NCBI GenBank assembly: GCA_050013915.1
Contig: JBEKEI010000241.1
Coordinates: 1 to 8,323, forward strand
DNA length: 8,323 bases
Origin: Roseiarcus sp050013915
GTDB taxonomy: Bacteria; Pseudomonadota; Alphaproteobacteria; Rhizobiales; Beijerinckiaceae
Direction of reading: 5' to 3'
Shown: piece by piece, positions 1 to 6,406 of the stretch
How positions within the stretch are numbered: the stretch's first letter is position 1
How the letters are laid out: each line of letters begins with the position of its first letter
Position numbers and translations under genes: made by a program
Notes under the pieces: generated by a model
The model's database searches: none
What the model was told of the DNA's origin: nothing
The model's input: the letters and a program-made list of their open reading frames with translations, nothing else

Positions 1-866
1 TGATCGCCGCCGGCGGCACGCTGGGCTCGATCCTGCCGCCCTCGCTGGCGCTCGCCGTCTACAGCCTCATCACCCAGCAGGATGTCGGCAAGCTCTATGT
101 CGCCGGCCTGCTGCCCGGCGTGCTGGCGATCCTCATGTATATCGCGACGATCTCGGTCATCGCCCTCGTCAGGCCGCATTTCCTGCCGCCCGGCGTGGTT
201 CACGGCTGGCGCGAGTTCGGCCCGGCGATCCAAGGCGTCTGGGCGATCACGCTGCTGTTCCTGTTCATGGTCGGCGGCCTCTACGGCGGCATGTTCACGC
301 CGACCGAGGCGGCGGCGATGGGGGCGGGCGGCGCCTTCCTCATCGCCGTCGCCCGCCGACGGCTGACCCCGGCGCAGCTGATGGAATGCCTCACCCGCGC
401 GGTGCGCACCTCGGCGGCGATCTTCAGCATCCTCATCGGCGCACTGCTGTTCGGCTATTTCCTGACCGTGACGCAGACGCCGCAGCACGTGACCGCCTTC
501 CTCACCGGGCTCGGCCTCGGCCGCTATGGCGTGCTGCTGCTGATCCTGTTGATGTATCTGGCGCTGGGTTGCGTGATGGACGCGATGGCGATGGTCATCC
601 TCACGGTCCCCATCGTCTTCCCGGTCATCCTCGCGCTCGGCTTCGATCCCGTCTGGTTCGGCGTCATCGTCGTCATGACCGTGGAACTCGGCCTCATCCA
701 TCCCCCGGTCGGCATGAACGTGTTCGTGATCAAGAGCGTCGTGCGCGACATCGGCATGGGCGTCATTTTCGCCGGCGTCGCGCCGTTCGTCGTCACCGAC
801 CTGATCCGGCTGGCGATCCTCATCGCCTTTCCGGTTATCGCGACCTTTCTGCCGGCTCACATGTGA
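1..866 (+). CDS. TRAP transporter large permease subunit (DctM family), C-terminal part; 5' end outside window
   Basis: Membrane channel subunit of a tripartite ATP-independent periplasmic transporter, which uses an ion gradient to import a carboxylate delivered by a periplasmic binding protein. The frame is open from base 3, giving 287 visible residues and a TGA at 864-866; family members are about 425 residues, so roughly the first third is missing. Visible family signatures, in order, are GTLGSILPPS near the left edge, GGLYGGMFTPTEAAA in the middle, and MDAMAMVILTVPIVFPV followed by ELGLIHPPVGMNVFVIKS near the end. Long hydrophobic segments alternate with short polar loops, as expected for the multi-helix DctM fold. 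The small permease (DctQ) and binding protein (DctP) should lie upstream, outside the window. The substrate cannot be told from this subunit. The family call is firm. The gene converges on the patatin gene, with 59 bp between the stop codons. Confidence 0.93.
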   Translation, partial: IAAGGTLGSILPPSLALAVYSLITQQDVGKLYVAGLLPGVLAILMYIATISVIALVRPHFLPPGVVHGWREFGPAIQGVWAITLLFLFMVGGLYGGMFTPTEAAAMGAGGAFLIAVARRRLTPAQLMECLTRAVRTSAAIFSILIGALLFGYFLTVTQTPQHVTAFLTGLGLGRYGVLLLILLMYLALGCVMDAMAMVILTVPIVFPVILALGFDPVWFGVIVVMTVELGLIHPPVGMNVFVIKSVVRDIGMGVIFAGVAPFVVTDLIRLAILIAFPVIATFLPAHM

Positions 867-867
867 G

Positions 868-921
868 CGGCGGTCGGCGCCGCCGGCGAGGGCATGGTGG
901 GCCGTCGCGGCCACCGACGGC
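868..921. terminator. Two adjacent stem-loops between convergent genes; possible terminator
   Basis: Directly after the TRAP stop codon is a perfect 6-bp stem (CGGCGG at 868-873, CCGCCG at 880-885) with a 6-nt loop. A second perfect 7-bp stem (GCCGTCG at 901-907, CGACGGC at 915-921) with a 7-nt loop ends 4 bp before the patatin stop codon. Neither is followed by a T run on either strand, so a canonical intrinsic terminator is not shown. The position between two converging genes is what suggests termination. GC-rich DNA produces such stems often, so confidence is low. Confidence 0.3.
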
Positions 922-925
922 GAGA

Positions 926-2014
926 TCAGCCATTCCCCCCGCCGCGCGCGATGGTCGCGCCAGCCGGCTGCGCCGCCCTCGCCCCGCCCCCCGCGCGCGG
1001 CCCGTCCCGCGCCGCCGCCAGCGCCTTCTCCGTCTGCGCCCAGCCCTCGGCCGCGCGCTCGGCGATCGCGGCGGGCGAGAAATCATTGCCGTCGAAGCCG
1101 CCCGCCTGTTCGGGCCGCGTGATCGCGACGATGCGCGGGACGCAGACATAGCGTCGCCGCAGCACCGCCCGGTAGCCCTCGCTCGCCTTGACCGGGTGAT
1201 CGGCCGGCAGGGCCTCGAGCGCCTCCATCAGTCGGGCGACCTCGTCGAAGCGCGCAAGAAGCTTCACGTCCTCGGCCGTCTTGTTGGCGAACTGGAGGTT
1301 CAGCATGCGCTCGGCGACCTCGGCCATGTTGCGGGGGAGCGGCGCCTTGTTGGGAAACAGGTTGACCACATAGATCGCGAGATCCGCGCCGGGGCCGCCC
1401 GGCAACGCGTCGAGCACGGCGCCGAGCGGCGTGTTGTCGAACAGGCCGCCGTCCCAGTAGCGCTTGTCGCCGATCTCGGTCATCGCAAAGGAGGGCGGCA
1501 GGCTGCCGCTGGCGACGATGTGGTCGAGCGACAGCGGCCGGGAATCGCTGCGGAAATAGGTGATCTCGCCCGCCGCGACGTCGGTCGCGGTCACCAGCAG
1601 CCGCGGCTCGGCGGCGGGATCGGCGAGCGCCGCGAGGTCGACGAGAGACGCCAGCGTGCGGCGGAGCGGGCCGACGTCGTAGAGGCTGGTCCAGTTCGAG
1701 AGATCGAGGACGTCGAGCCTCGGCGCGAAGAAGCCGGGATTGCCGAGCATGGAAGCGTAGGGCCGCAGCGGCGGCGGCAGGAACCATCCGGACACGGTGA
1801 CCTGGTCCCAGAACTTCTCCAGCGCCCTCAGCGGCGTCAATCCCGCCGCCGGACGTGCGAGGAGGACCGCGGTGATCGCGCCGATCGACACCCCGGCGAT
1901 GAGGTCGGGCGCAAAGTCCCTGTCCGCGTAGAGCCGTCGCGCGGCGCCGAGCTCATAGGCGCCGAGCGCGCCGCCTCCCTGCAGAACCAACGCCGAGCGT
2001 GCGGCCTGCGTCAT
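926..2014 (-). CDS. Patatin-like phospholipase with DUF3734-type C-terminal region
   Basis: Predicted lipid acyl hydrolase of 362 residues with a Ser-Asp catalytic dyad. Key motifs are the oxyanion-hole glycines GGGALG at residues 13-18, the nucleophile elbow GVSIG at 41-45 (Ser43), ASGSLPPSF at 168-176, and DGG at 188-190 with Asp188 as the second catalytic residue. The region after about residue 210 (NLFPNKAPLPRNMAEV, later FANKTAEDVKLLARF) matches my memory of the DUF3734 extension found in proteobacterial patatins. No signal peptide is visible; the protein starts almost directly with the patatin core, so a cytosolic or inner-membrane-face location is inferred. The ATG at 2014 was chosen because patatin homology starts there and GGAGAGG lies 5 nt upstream (2020-2026 on the + strand). 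The open frame extends further upstream, but that sequence is not patatin-like. The native substrate is unknown. It is divergent from alaS and convergent with the TRAP gene. Confidence 0.93.
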   Translation of the reverse strand: MTQAARSALVLQGGGALGAYELGAARRLYADRDFAPDLIAGVSIGAITAVLLARPAAGLTPLRALEKFWDQVTVSGWFLPPPLRPYASMLGNPGFFAPRLDVLDLSNWTSLYDVGPLRRTLASLVDLAALADPAAEPRLLVTATDVAAGEITYFRSDSRPLSLDHIVASGSLPPSFAMTEIGDKRYWDGGLFDNTPLGAVLDALPGGPGADLAIYVVNLFPNKAPLPRNMAEVAERMLNLQFANKTAEDVKLLARFDEVARLMEALEALPADHPVKASEGYRAVLRRRYVCVPRIVAITRPEQAGGFDGNDFSPAAIAERAAEGWAQTEKALAAARDGPRAGGGARAAQPAGATIARGGGNG

Positions 2015-2019
2015 CTCGA

Positions 2020-2026
2020 CCTCTCC
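2020..2026 (-). promoter_or_regulatory. Ribosome binding site of the patatin gene
   Basis: GGAGAGG on the - strand, 5 nt before the ATG at 2014. It decides the start among several in-frame upstream possibilities. Confidence 0.7.
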
Positions 2027-2044
2027 AGTCAATACGGATCGGCG

Positions 2045-2073
2045 AAGATAACGCGGCTGCGCGAATCCGCCAA
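2045..2073 (-). promoter_or_regulatory. Candidate sigma-70-type promoter for the patatin gene
   Basis: On the - strand, TTGGCG (2068-2073, compare TTGACA) is followed after exactly 17 nt by TATCTT (2045-2050, compare TATAAT). Each box matches 4 of 6 consensus bases. The -10 box lies about 30 nt before the start codon. The -35 box is one arm of a perfect palindrome (2068-2079), which would place a bound regulator over the polymerase contact site. Inferred from spacing and position only. Confidence 0.4.
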
Positions 2074-2102
2074 TTGGCGACCAACGCCGAGCGGATATCC
2101 GC
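2068..2102. promoter_or_regulatory. Two perfect 12-bp palindromes; candidate operators
   Basis: CGCCAATTGGCG (2068-2079) and GCGGATATCCGC (2091-2102) are both perfect palindromes, separated by 11 bp with centres 23 bp apart, about two helical turns. They sit between the divergent patatin and alaS genes and overlap the candidate patatin -35 box. Both have GC arms around an AT core, but they are not the same sequence, so one protein binding both is not assured. No regulator gene lies in the window to pair with them. Confidence 0.35.
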
Positions 2103-2110
2103 GAGCGATC

Positions 2111-2138
2111 GACCTCGAGCCGGCCCCGACGCATTCGG
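2111..2138 (+). repeat. Intergenic repeat, copy 1
   Basis: The pattern GACCTCGAGCCG, 3 nt, CCGAC, 4 nt, TCGG recurs in the same orientation at 7810-7836, where the first gap is 2 nt instead of 3. Both copies lie in the two longest gene-free stretches of the window. The 12-bp identical core plus the two matching blocks suggests an interspersed intergenic element, though two copies alone are weak proof. Confidence 0.35.
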
Positions 2139-2333
2139 AACGCCCGGCGGAGGAGCCCTGGCGGTCGGCCCGAGCGGCGGCCAGCCATCCCGCGCGCGCT
2201 CCGCCCGAGCTGACAATCACTCATTCGGCCTCGATGGACGAACGGCCCGCCTGTCGTGGCTCGGCCGGCCCCGTGCTTCCACTCGCCGCATTTCATGCTG
2301 TAGAAGGGATTCGGGCACGGGAAGCGAGGGTTC

Positions 2334-3767
2334 ATGAGCGGCGTCAACGAGATCAGGTCGGCCTTCACCGGTTTCTTCGCCAAGCACGGCCACGAGGTCG
2401 TGGCGTCGAGTTCGCTCGTGCCGCGCAACGATCCGACGCTGATGTTCACCAACGCCGGCATGGTCCAGTTCAAGAACGTGTTCACCGGCGTCGAAAAGCG
2501 CCCCTATGTGCGGGCGACGACCTCGCAGAAATGCGTGCGGGCGGGCGGCAAGCACAATGACCTCGACAATGTCGGCTATACCGCGCGCCACCACACCTTC
2601 TTCGAGATGCTCGGCAATTTCTCGTTCGGCGACTATTTCAAGCCGCTCGCGATCGAGCTCGCCTGGGGCCTCATCACTGGGGAATTCGGCCTCCCGAAGG
2701 ACCGCCTGTCGGTGACGGTCTATTACGACGACGACGAGGCCCACGATCTCTGGAAGAAGATCGCCGGGCTGCCGGACTCGCGCATCATCCGCATCCCGAC
2801 CTCGGATAATTTCTGGGCGATGGGCGACACCGGGCCGTGCGGGCCGTGCTCCGAGATTTTCTACGATCACGGCGACCACATTCCGGGCGGCCCGCCCGGC
2901 TCGGCCGAGGCGGACGGCGACCGCTTCATCGAGATCTGGAACCTCGTGTTCATGCAATACGAGACGCTGCCGGGCGGCGAGCGGATCGGCCTGCCGCGCC
3001 CCTCGATCGACACCGGCATGGGGCTCGAGCGCATTTCGGCGGTGCTGCAGGGCACCAACGACGTTTACGAGATCGACCTCATGCGCGCGCTGATCCGCGC
3101 CAGCGCCGACGCCTCCGGCGTCGATCCCGACGGGGCGGCCAAGGTCTCGCACCGGGTGATCGCCGACCATCTGCGCTCCTCCGCCTTCCTCGTCGCCGAC
3201 GGCGTGCTGCCGTCCAACGAAGGGCGCGGCTACGTCCTGCGCCGGATCATGCGCCGCGCGATGCGCCACGCCCAATTGATCGGCGCGCGCGATCCGCTGA
3301 TGTGGCGGCTCGTGCCCGCGCTGGTGCGCGAGATGGGCCAGGCCTATCCCGAGCTGGTGCGCGCCGAGGCGCTGATCGCCGAGACGCTGAAGCTCGAGGA
3401 GACGCGGTTTCGCGCGACGCTCGCGCGCGGCCTTTCGATCCTCGAGGACGAGACGCGCGATCTGGGGCAGGGCGGCAGCCTGGCGGGCGAGGTCGCGTTC
3501 AAGCTCTACGACACGTTCGGCTTCCCGCTCGACCTCACCCAGGACGCCCTGCGCGCGCGCGGACTGGCGGTCGACACCGAAGGGTTCAACGCGGCGATGG
3601 AGCGCCAGCGCGCCGAGGCGCGCAAGGCCTGGGCGGGATCGGGCGAGGCGGCGACCGAGACGATCTGGTTCGGGCTCAAGGAGCGGCTGGGGGCGACCGA
3701 ATTCCTCGGCTACGAGACCGAGGCGGCCGAGGGGCCATGCTGGGCGCCGGCCTGCGGCTGCGGGTGA
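2334..3767 (+). CDS. alaS: Alanyl-tRNA synthetase, N-terminal part (catalytic and tRNA-recognition domains)
   Basis: This frame gives 477 residues, of which 467 read as AlaRS; the last ten (from 3735) are out-of-frame sequence before a chance TGA. It contains the class II aminoacylation core: LMFTNAGMVQFK at 36-47, TSQKCVRAGGKHNDL at 63-77, motif 2 at about 84-103 (ARHHTFFEMLGNFSFGDYFK), and motif 3 GMGLERI at 228-234. The helical tRNA-recognition region follows, with SNEGRGYVLRRIMRRA inside it. All of these look intact, so the enzyme activity of this part could survive. In E. coli a 461-residue N-terminal fragment is known to aminoacylate on its own; this fragment is almost the same length. 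The start at 2334 matches the family N-terminus, with GAGGG at 2326-2330, a rather close 3-nt spacing. It lacks the editing and C-Ala domains. Confidence 0.85.
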   Translation: MSGVNEIRSAFTGFFAKHGHEVVASSSLVPRNDPTLMFTNAGMVQFKNVFTGVEKRPYVRATTSQKCVRAGGKHNDLDNVGYTARHHTFFEMLGNFSFGDYFKPLAIELAWGLITGEFGLPKDRLSVTVYYDDDEAHDLWKKIAGLPDSRIIRIPTSDNFWAMGDTGPCGPCSEIFYDHGDHIPGGPPGSAEADGDRFIEIWNLVFMQYETLPGGERIGLPRPSIDTGMGLERISAVLQGTNDVYEIDLMRALIRASADASGVDPDGAAKVSHRVIADHLRSSAFLVADGVLPSNEGRGYVLRRIMRRAMRHAQLIGARDPLMWRLVPALVREMGQAYPELVRAEALIAETLKLEETRFRATLARGLSILEDETRDLGQGGSLAGEVAFKLYDTFGFPLDLTQDALRARGLAVDTEGFNAAMERQRAEARKAWAGSGEAATETIWFGLKERLGATEFLGYETEAAEGPCWAPACGCG

Positions 3768-4876
3768 CCGACACGCGCAAGAAGCTCGGCGATCTCTTCG
3801 TCCATGAAGTCGTCGTCGAGGAGGGGACGCTGAGGATCGGCTCGGCGCTGGAGCTGAAGGTCGACCATCAGCGCCGGCTCGCGATCCGCGCCAATCATTC
3901 AGCGACCCACCTGCTGCATGAGGCGCTGCGGATGGTGCTCGGCGACCATGTCGCGCAGAAGGGGTCGCTGGTCGCGCCCGACCGCCTGCGCTTCGACATC
4001 GCCCATCCCAAGCCGGTCACGCCGGCCGAACTCGCCGAAGTCGAGGACATCGCCAATCGGGTCATCCTGCAGAACGAGCCGGTGATCACCCGGCTGATGG
4101 GCGTCGACGAGGCGCGCGCCTCGGGCGCGAGAGCGCTGTTCGGCGAGAAATACGGCGACGAGGTGCGCGTCGTGACGATGGGAACGATCGAGGGCGGCGA
4201 CAATGCCTCGCGGCCGTATTCCGTCGAATTGTGCGGCGGCACGCATGTTTCGCGCACCGGCGACATCGGGCTCGTCTCGATCACCGGCGAGAGCGCGGTC
4301 GCCGCTGGCGTCCGTCGCATCGAGGCGCGCACGCGCGAGGGCGCGCGCCGGCGTCTCAACGAGGAGGCGCGCGCGCTCGCCGACATCGCGCTGGCGTTGC
4401 GCGCGCCGGTCGACGAGGCGGGCGAGCGGCTCGCCGCCCTGATCGAGGAGCGCCGCCGGCTCGAGCGGGAACTCAGCGACGCCCGGCGCAAGCTCGCGCT
4501 CGGCGGCGGGGCCGGCAAGGGCGCGGAAGCGGTGCGCGACGTCGCTGGCGTCAAGCTCTACGCCAGGGTCGTGAGCGGCGTCGAGATGAAGGACATGAAG
4601 TCGATGGCCGACGAGGCCAGGCAGGGGCTGGGCTCGGGCGTGGTGGCGATCGTCGCGCTCGCCGAGGACGGCAAGGCGAGCGTCGTCGTCGCCGTGTCGG
4701 CCGATCTCCTCGCGCGCCACAGCGCGGTCGATCTCGTGCGCGCCGCCTCCGCCACGCTCGGCGGCAAGGGCGGCGGCGGCAGGCCCGACATGGCCCAGGC
4801 CGGCGGCCCCGACGGCGCCAGGGCGGAGGATGCGCTGGCGGCGATCGAGGCGGCGCTGCGCGACAGGGCGGCGTGA
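3737..4876 (+). CDS. alaS: Alanyl-tRNA synthetase, C-terminal part (editing and C-Ala domains), possible separate translation from ATG 3737
   Basis: In the second frame, AlaRS homology runs from about LRLRVTDTRKKLGDLFVH to the stop. Counted from ATG 3737 it is 379 residues. The zinc-binding editing motifs are complete: HSATH (His54, His58) and CGGTH (Cys166, His170). FGEKYGDEVRVV lies between them. A helical, charged stretch follows (RRLERELSDARRKLAL), then the C-Ala domain with GGKGGGGRPDMAQAGG at 342-357. Missing is the first editing-domain beta segment with the glycine-rich motif, a layout resembling the short free-standing AlaX-S deacylases that begin just before HxxxH. Whether ATG 3737 is used is inferred: GAGGCGG lies 10 nt upstream (3720-3726) and the frame overlaps the first part by 31 nt, allowing coupled translation. 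The alternative is that this is just the 3' part of a damaged gene. Confidence 0.7.
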   Translation: MLGAGLRLRVTDTRKKLGDLFVHEVVVEEGTLRIGSALELKVDHQRRLAIRANHSATHLLHEALRMVLGDHVAQKGSLVAPDRLRFDIAHPKPVTPAELAEVEDIANRVILQNEPVITRLMGVDEARASGARALFGEKYGDEVRVVTMGTIEGGDNASRPYSVELCGGTHVSRTGDIGLVSITGESAVAAGVRRIEARTREGARRRLNEEARALADIALALRAPVDEAGERLAALIEERRRLERELSDARRKLALGGGAGKGAEAVRDVAGVKLYARVVSGVEMKDMKSMADEARQGLGSGVVAIVALAEDGKASVVVAVSADLLARHSAVDLVRAASATLGGKGGGGRPDMAQAGGPDGARAEDALAAIEAALRDRAA

Positions 4877-4983
4877 CCCCGGCGGGCGGCGGCGCGCGGC
4901 CCGAGCGAGCCTTCGCCGAGCGCCCCCCGCCGCCTGGTCGCTATTGCGCGAGGCGCCGCCCGAGGGCAGGATCGCGCCAGGGC

Positions 4984-5001
4984 TCCGGCGGCGGCGCCGG
5001 A
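4984..5001 (+). terminator. GC hairpin between alaS and the MFS gene; possible terminator
   Basis: A perfect 7-bp stem, TCCGGCG (4984-4990) with CGCCGGA (4995-5001), closes a 4-nt loop. It lies 108 nt after the alaS stop and 65 nt before the MFS start. No T run follows, so it is not a textbook intrinsic terminator, and GC-rich sequence makes such hairpins common. The rest of the 190-bp gap (4877-5066) holds no recognisable promoter or gene. Confidence 0.22.
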
Positions 5002-5066
5002 TCGGGAAATGGCCGGTTCGCGCGCCGCGTATTCGGCTTCGGCTCCCGAAACACTGGACGCAATTG

Positions 5067-6377
5067 ATGGCCGCAATCGGGTCGACCCGCGCGGACCGCG
5101 CGAGTGCGCAGGCAACGACGATTTCCCGCGCGGGCGTGATCGGCGCCATCGCCGGCAATGTCATCGAATTCTATGATTTCGTCGCCTACACCTTCTTCGC
5201 GGTCGCGATCGGCGCGCATTTCTTCCCTTCCCGGGATCCATTCGTCAGCCTGATGCTGTCGGTCGCGATCTTCGGCGTCGGTTTCGTCACCCGGCCGCTC
5301 GGCGGCCTCGTCATCGGCGCCTATGCCGACCGCGCCGGGCGCAAGCCGGCGATGATCCTGACGGTCGCGCTGATGGCGGTCGGCATGTTGATCGTCGCAT
5401 TGACGCCGTCCTATGCGACGATCGGGCCGATCGCGCCGATCCTCGTCGTGGTGGCGCGGCTGGTCCAGGGCTTCGCGCTCGGCGGCGAGGTCGGCCCGGC
5501 GACCGCATTCCTGCTCGAGGCCTCGCCGGCCGCCGAGCGCGGGCTCTATGCGAGCTGGCAGATCGCCAGCCAGGGGCTTGCGACCGGACTCGCCGGCGGA
5601 GTCGGGCTCGCGCTTTCGGCGAGCCTGCCGGCCGAGGCGATGAACGACTGGGGCTGGCGGGTCCCGTTCGTGGTCGGCATCCTCATCATTCCCGTGGCCG
5701 TCTTCATGCGACTCCAACTGCCCGAGACGCTCGATCTCGAGGCGCCGACGACCCACCACAGCGTCGGCTCGGTGTTCGCCTCGCTGCTGACCGAGCATAT
5801 GCGGCCTGTCCTGCTGGCGCTCGCGCTGATCAGTTCGGGCACGATCTCGACCTACATCATGGCCTACATGACGACCTACGCGACCAGCGCGCTGCATCTC
5901 GGGCCGACGGTCTCGATCGCCGCGACCCTGGTGCTGGGGATATTCACCTTCGCCTTCGCGCTGGTCGGCGGCTGGCTGTCCGACCGCATCGGGCGCAAGC
6001 CGCCGCTGATCGTCTCGCTCGTCCTGTTCGCGCTCGCCGCCTATCCCGTCTTCTACCTCGCCAACGCGTTCAGGAGCGGCCTCGTCCTGCTGGCGGCGAC
6101 CGCGGTCCTCGCCCCGCTGGTGGCGCTCGGCAGCGGCGTGTCGCTCGCATTCATCCCGGAAAGCCTGCCCGGCTCGGTGCGCAGCGCCGGGCTCGCGGCG
6201 GCCTATGCGGTCGCCGTCACCCTGTTCGGCGGCACCGCGCAGATCGTGGCGACCTTCCTGATCCACGTGACCGGCGACCCGGTTTCGCCGGCGTGGTATC
6301 TCATCGTCGCCAGCCTCGTCGGGCTGGCGGCCGCGCTGATGATGGCCGAGACCAAGGGCGTCGCGCTGAAGGATTGA
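5067..6377 (+). CDS. MFS transporter, metabolite:H+ symporter (MHS) family, citrate-like
   Basis: Inner-membrane proton-coupled importer of 436 residues, a normal length for a 12-helix major facilitator. The N-terminal signature GNVIEFYDFVAY (30-41) is typical of the MHS branch (citrate, alpha-ketoglutarate, proline/betaine and shikimate symporters). The MFS loop motif appears twice: GAYADRAGRK at 84-93 in the first half and GGWLSDRIGRK at 301-311 in the second. RLVQGFALGGEVG at 131-143 is the conserved helix-4 segment. By eye it looks closest to citrate/tricarballylate symporters, but the substrate is not fixed by this. The start ATG 5067 sits just before the family N-terminus; the Shine-Dalgarno is weak (GGA at 5055-5057). 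The M20 amidohydrolase follows after 29 bp, so the two are probably one operon, and the transported compound may be the hydrolase substrate. An open frame upstream of 5067 is not MFS-like. Confidence 0.92.
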   Translation: MAAIGSTRADRASAQATTISRAGVIGAIAGNVIEFYDFVAYTFFAVAIGAHFFPSRDPFVSLMLSVAIFGVGFVTRPLGGLVIGAYADRAGRKPAMILTVALMAVGMLIVALTPSYATIGPIAPILVVVARLVQGFALGGEVGPATAFLLEASPAAERGLYASWQIASQGLATGLAGGVGLALSASLPAEAMNDWGWRVPFVVGILIIPVAVFMRLQLPETLDLEAPTTHHSVGSVFASLLTEHMRPVLLALALISSGTISTYIMAYMTTYATSALHLGPTVSIAATLVLGIFTFAFALVGGWLSDRIGRKPPLIVSLVLFALAAYPVFYLANAFRSGLVLLAATAVLAPLVALGSGVSLAFIPESLPGSVRSAGLAAAYAVAVTLFGGTAQIVATFLIHVTGDPVSPAWYLIVASLVGLAAALMMAETKGVALKD

Positions 6378-6393
6378 GCGCGAGGGGGCGAGC

Positions 6394-6398
6394 GGAGG
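6394..6398 (+). promoter_or_regulatory. Ribosome binding site of the M20 amidohydrolase gene
   Basis: GGAGG, 8 nt before ATG 6407. It is a strong match and settles this start over the open frame that runs upstream inside the MFS gene. Confidence 0.75.
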
Positions 6399-6406
6399 CG
6401 AGGGCG

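Larger units (their letters stand above)
2334..4876 (+). pseudogene. alaS: alaS locus (alanyl-tRNA synthetase) broken by an internal deletion with frame change
   Basis: Taken whole, the locus encodes nearly all of alanyl-tRNA synthetase, which charges tRNA-Ala and hydrolyses mischarged Ser- and Gly-tRNA-Ala. The ends are normal: a typical N-terminus (MSGVNEIRS) and a C-terminal C-Ala domain with a GGKGGGGRPDMAQAGG motif. Total length is 2543 nt, which is not a multiple of 3. At about 3732-3737 the reading frame changes, and the segment that should follow YETEAAEG, including the TPFY-ESGGQ-GDTG glycine-rich stretch, is missing. From recalled homologues about 40 residues are gone, so the loss is about 120 nt (3n+1), and an intact gene would encode about 885-890 residues. 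Because alaS is normally essential and single-copy, assembly error, a pseudogene with a second copy elsewhere, and a real split enzyme all remain open. Both halves are listed separately. Confidence 0.8.

Noticed and set aside
2029..2220. 63-codon - strand frame upstream of the patatin gene
   Set aside because: No RBS of note, no recognisable motif, overlaps the candidate promoter and palindromes.
386..2560. Long + strand open frame of 724 codons across the TRAP, patatin and alaS genes
   Set aside because: Arg/Pro/Ala-rich low-complexity product that runs antisense through a well-supported patatin; an effect of high GC.
2217..3275. Long - strand open frame opposite the alaS catalytic domain
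   Set aside because: Antisense shadow of conserved AlaRS; composition (His, Arg, Asp, Val rich) is typical of GC-rich antisense frames.
3720..3770. Programmed ribosomal frameshift joining the two alaS frames
   Set aside because: A frame slip alone cannot restore the roughly 40 conserved residues that are missing, and no slippery heptamer with downstream structure was recognised.
4941..6266. 441-codon - strand frame opposite the MFS gene
   Set aside because: Antisense shadow; very rich in Arg, Asp and Gln with no domain signature.
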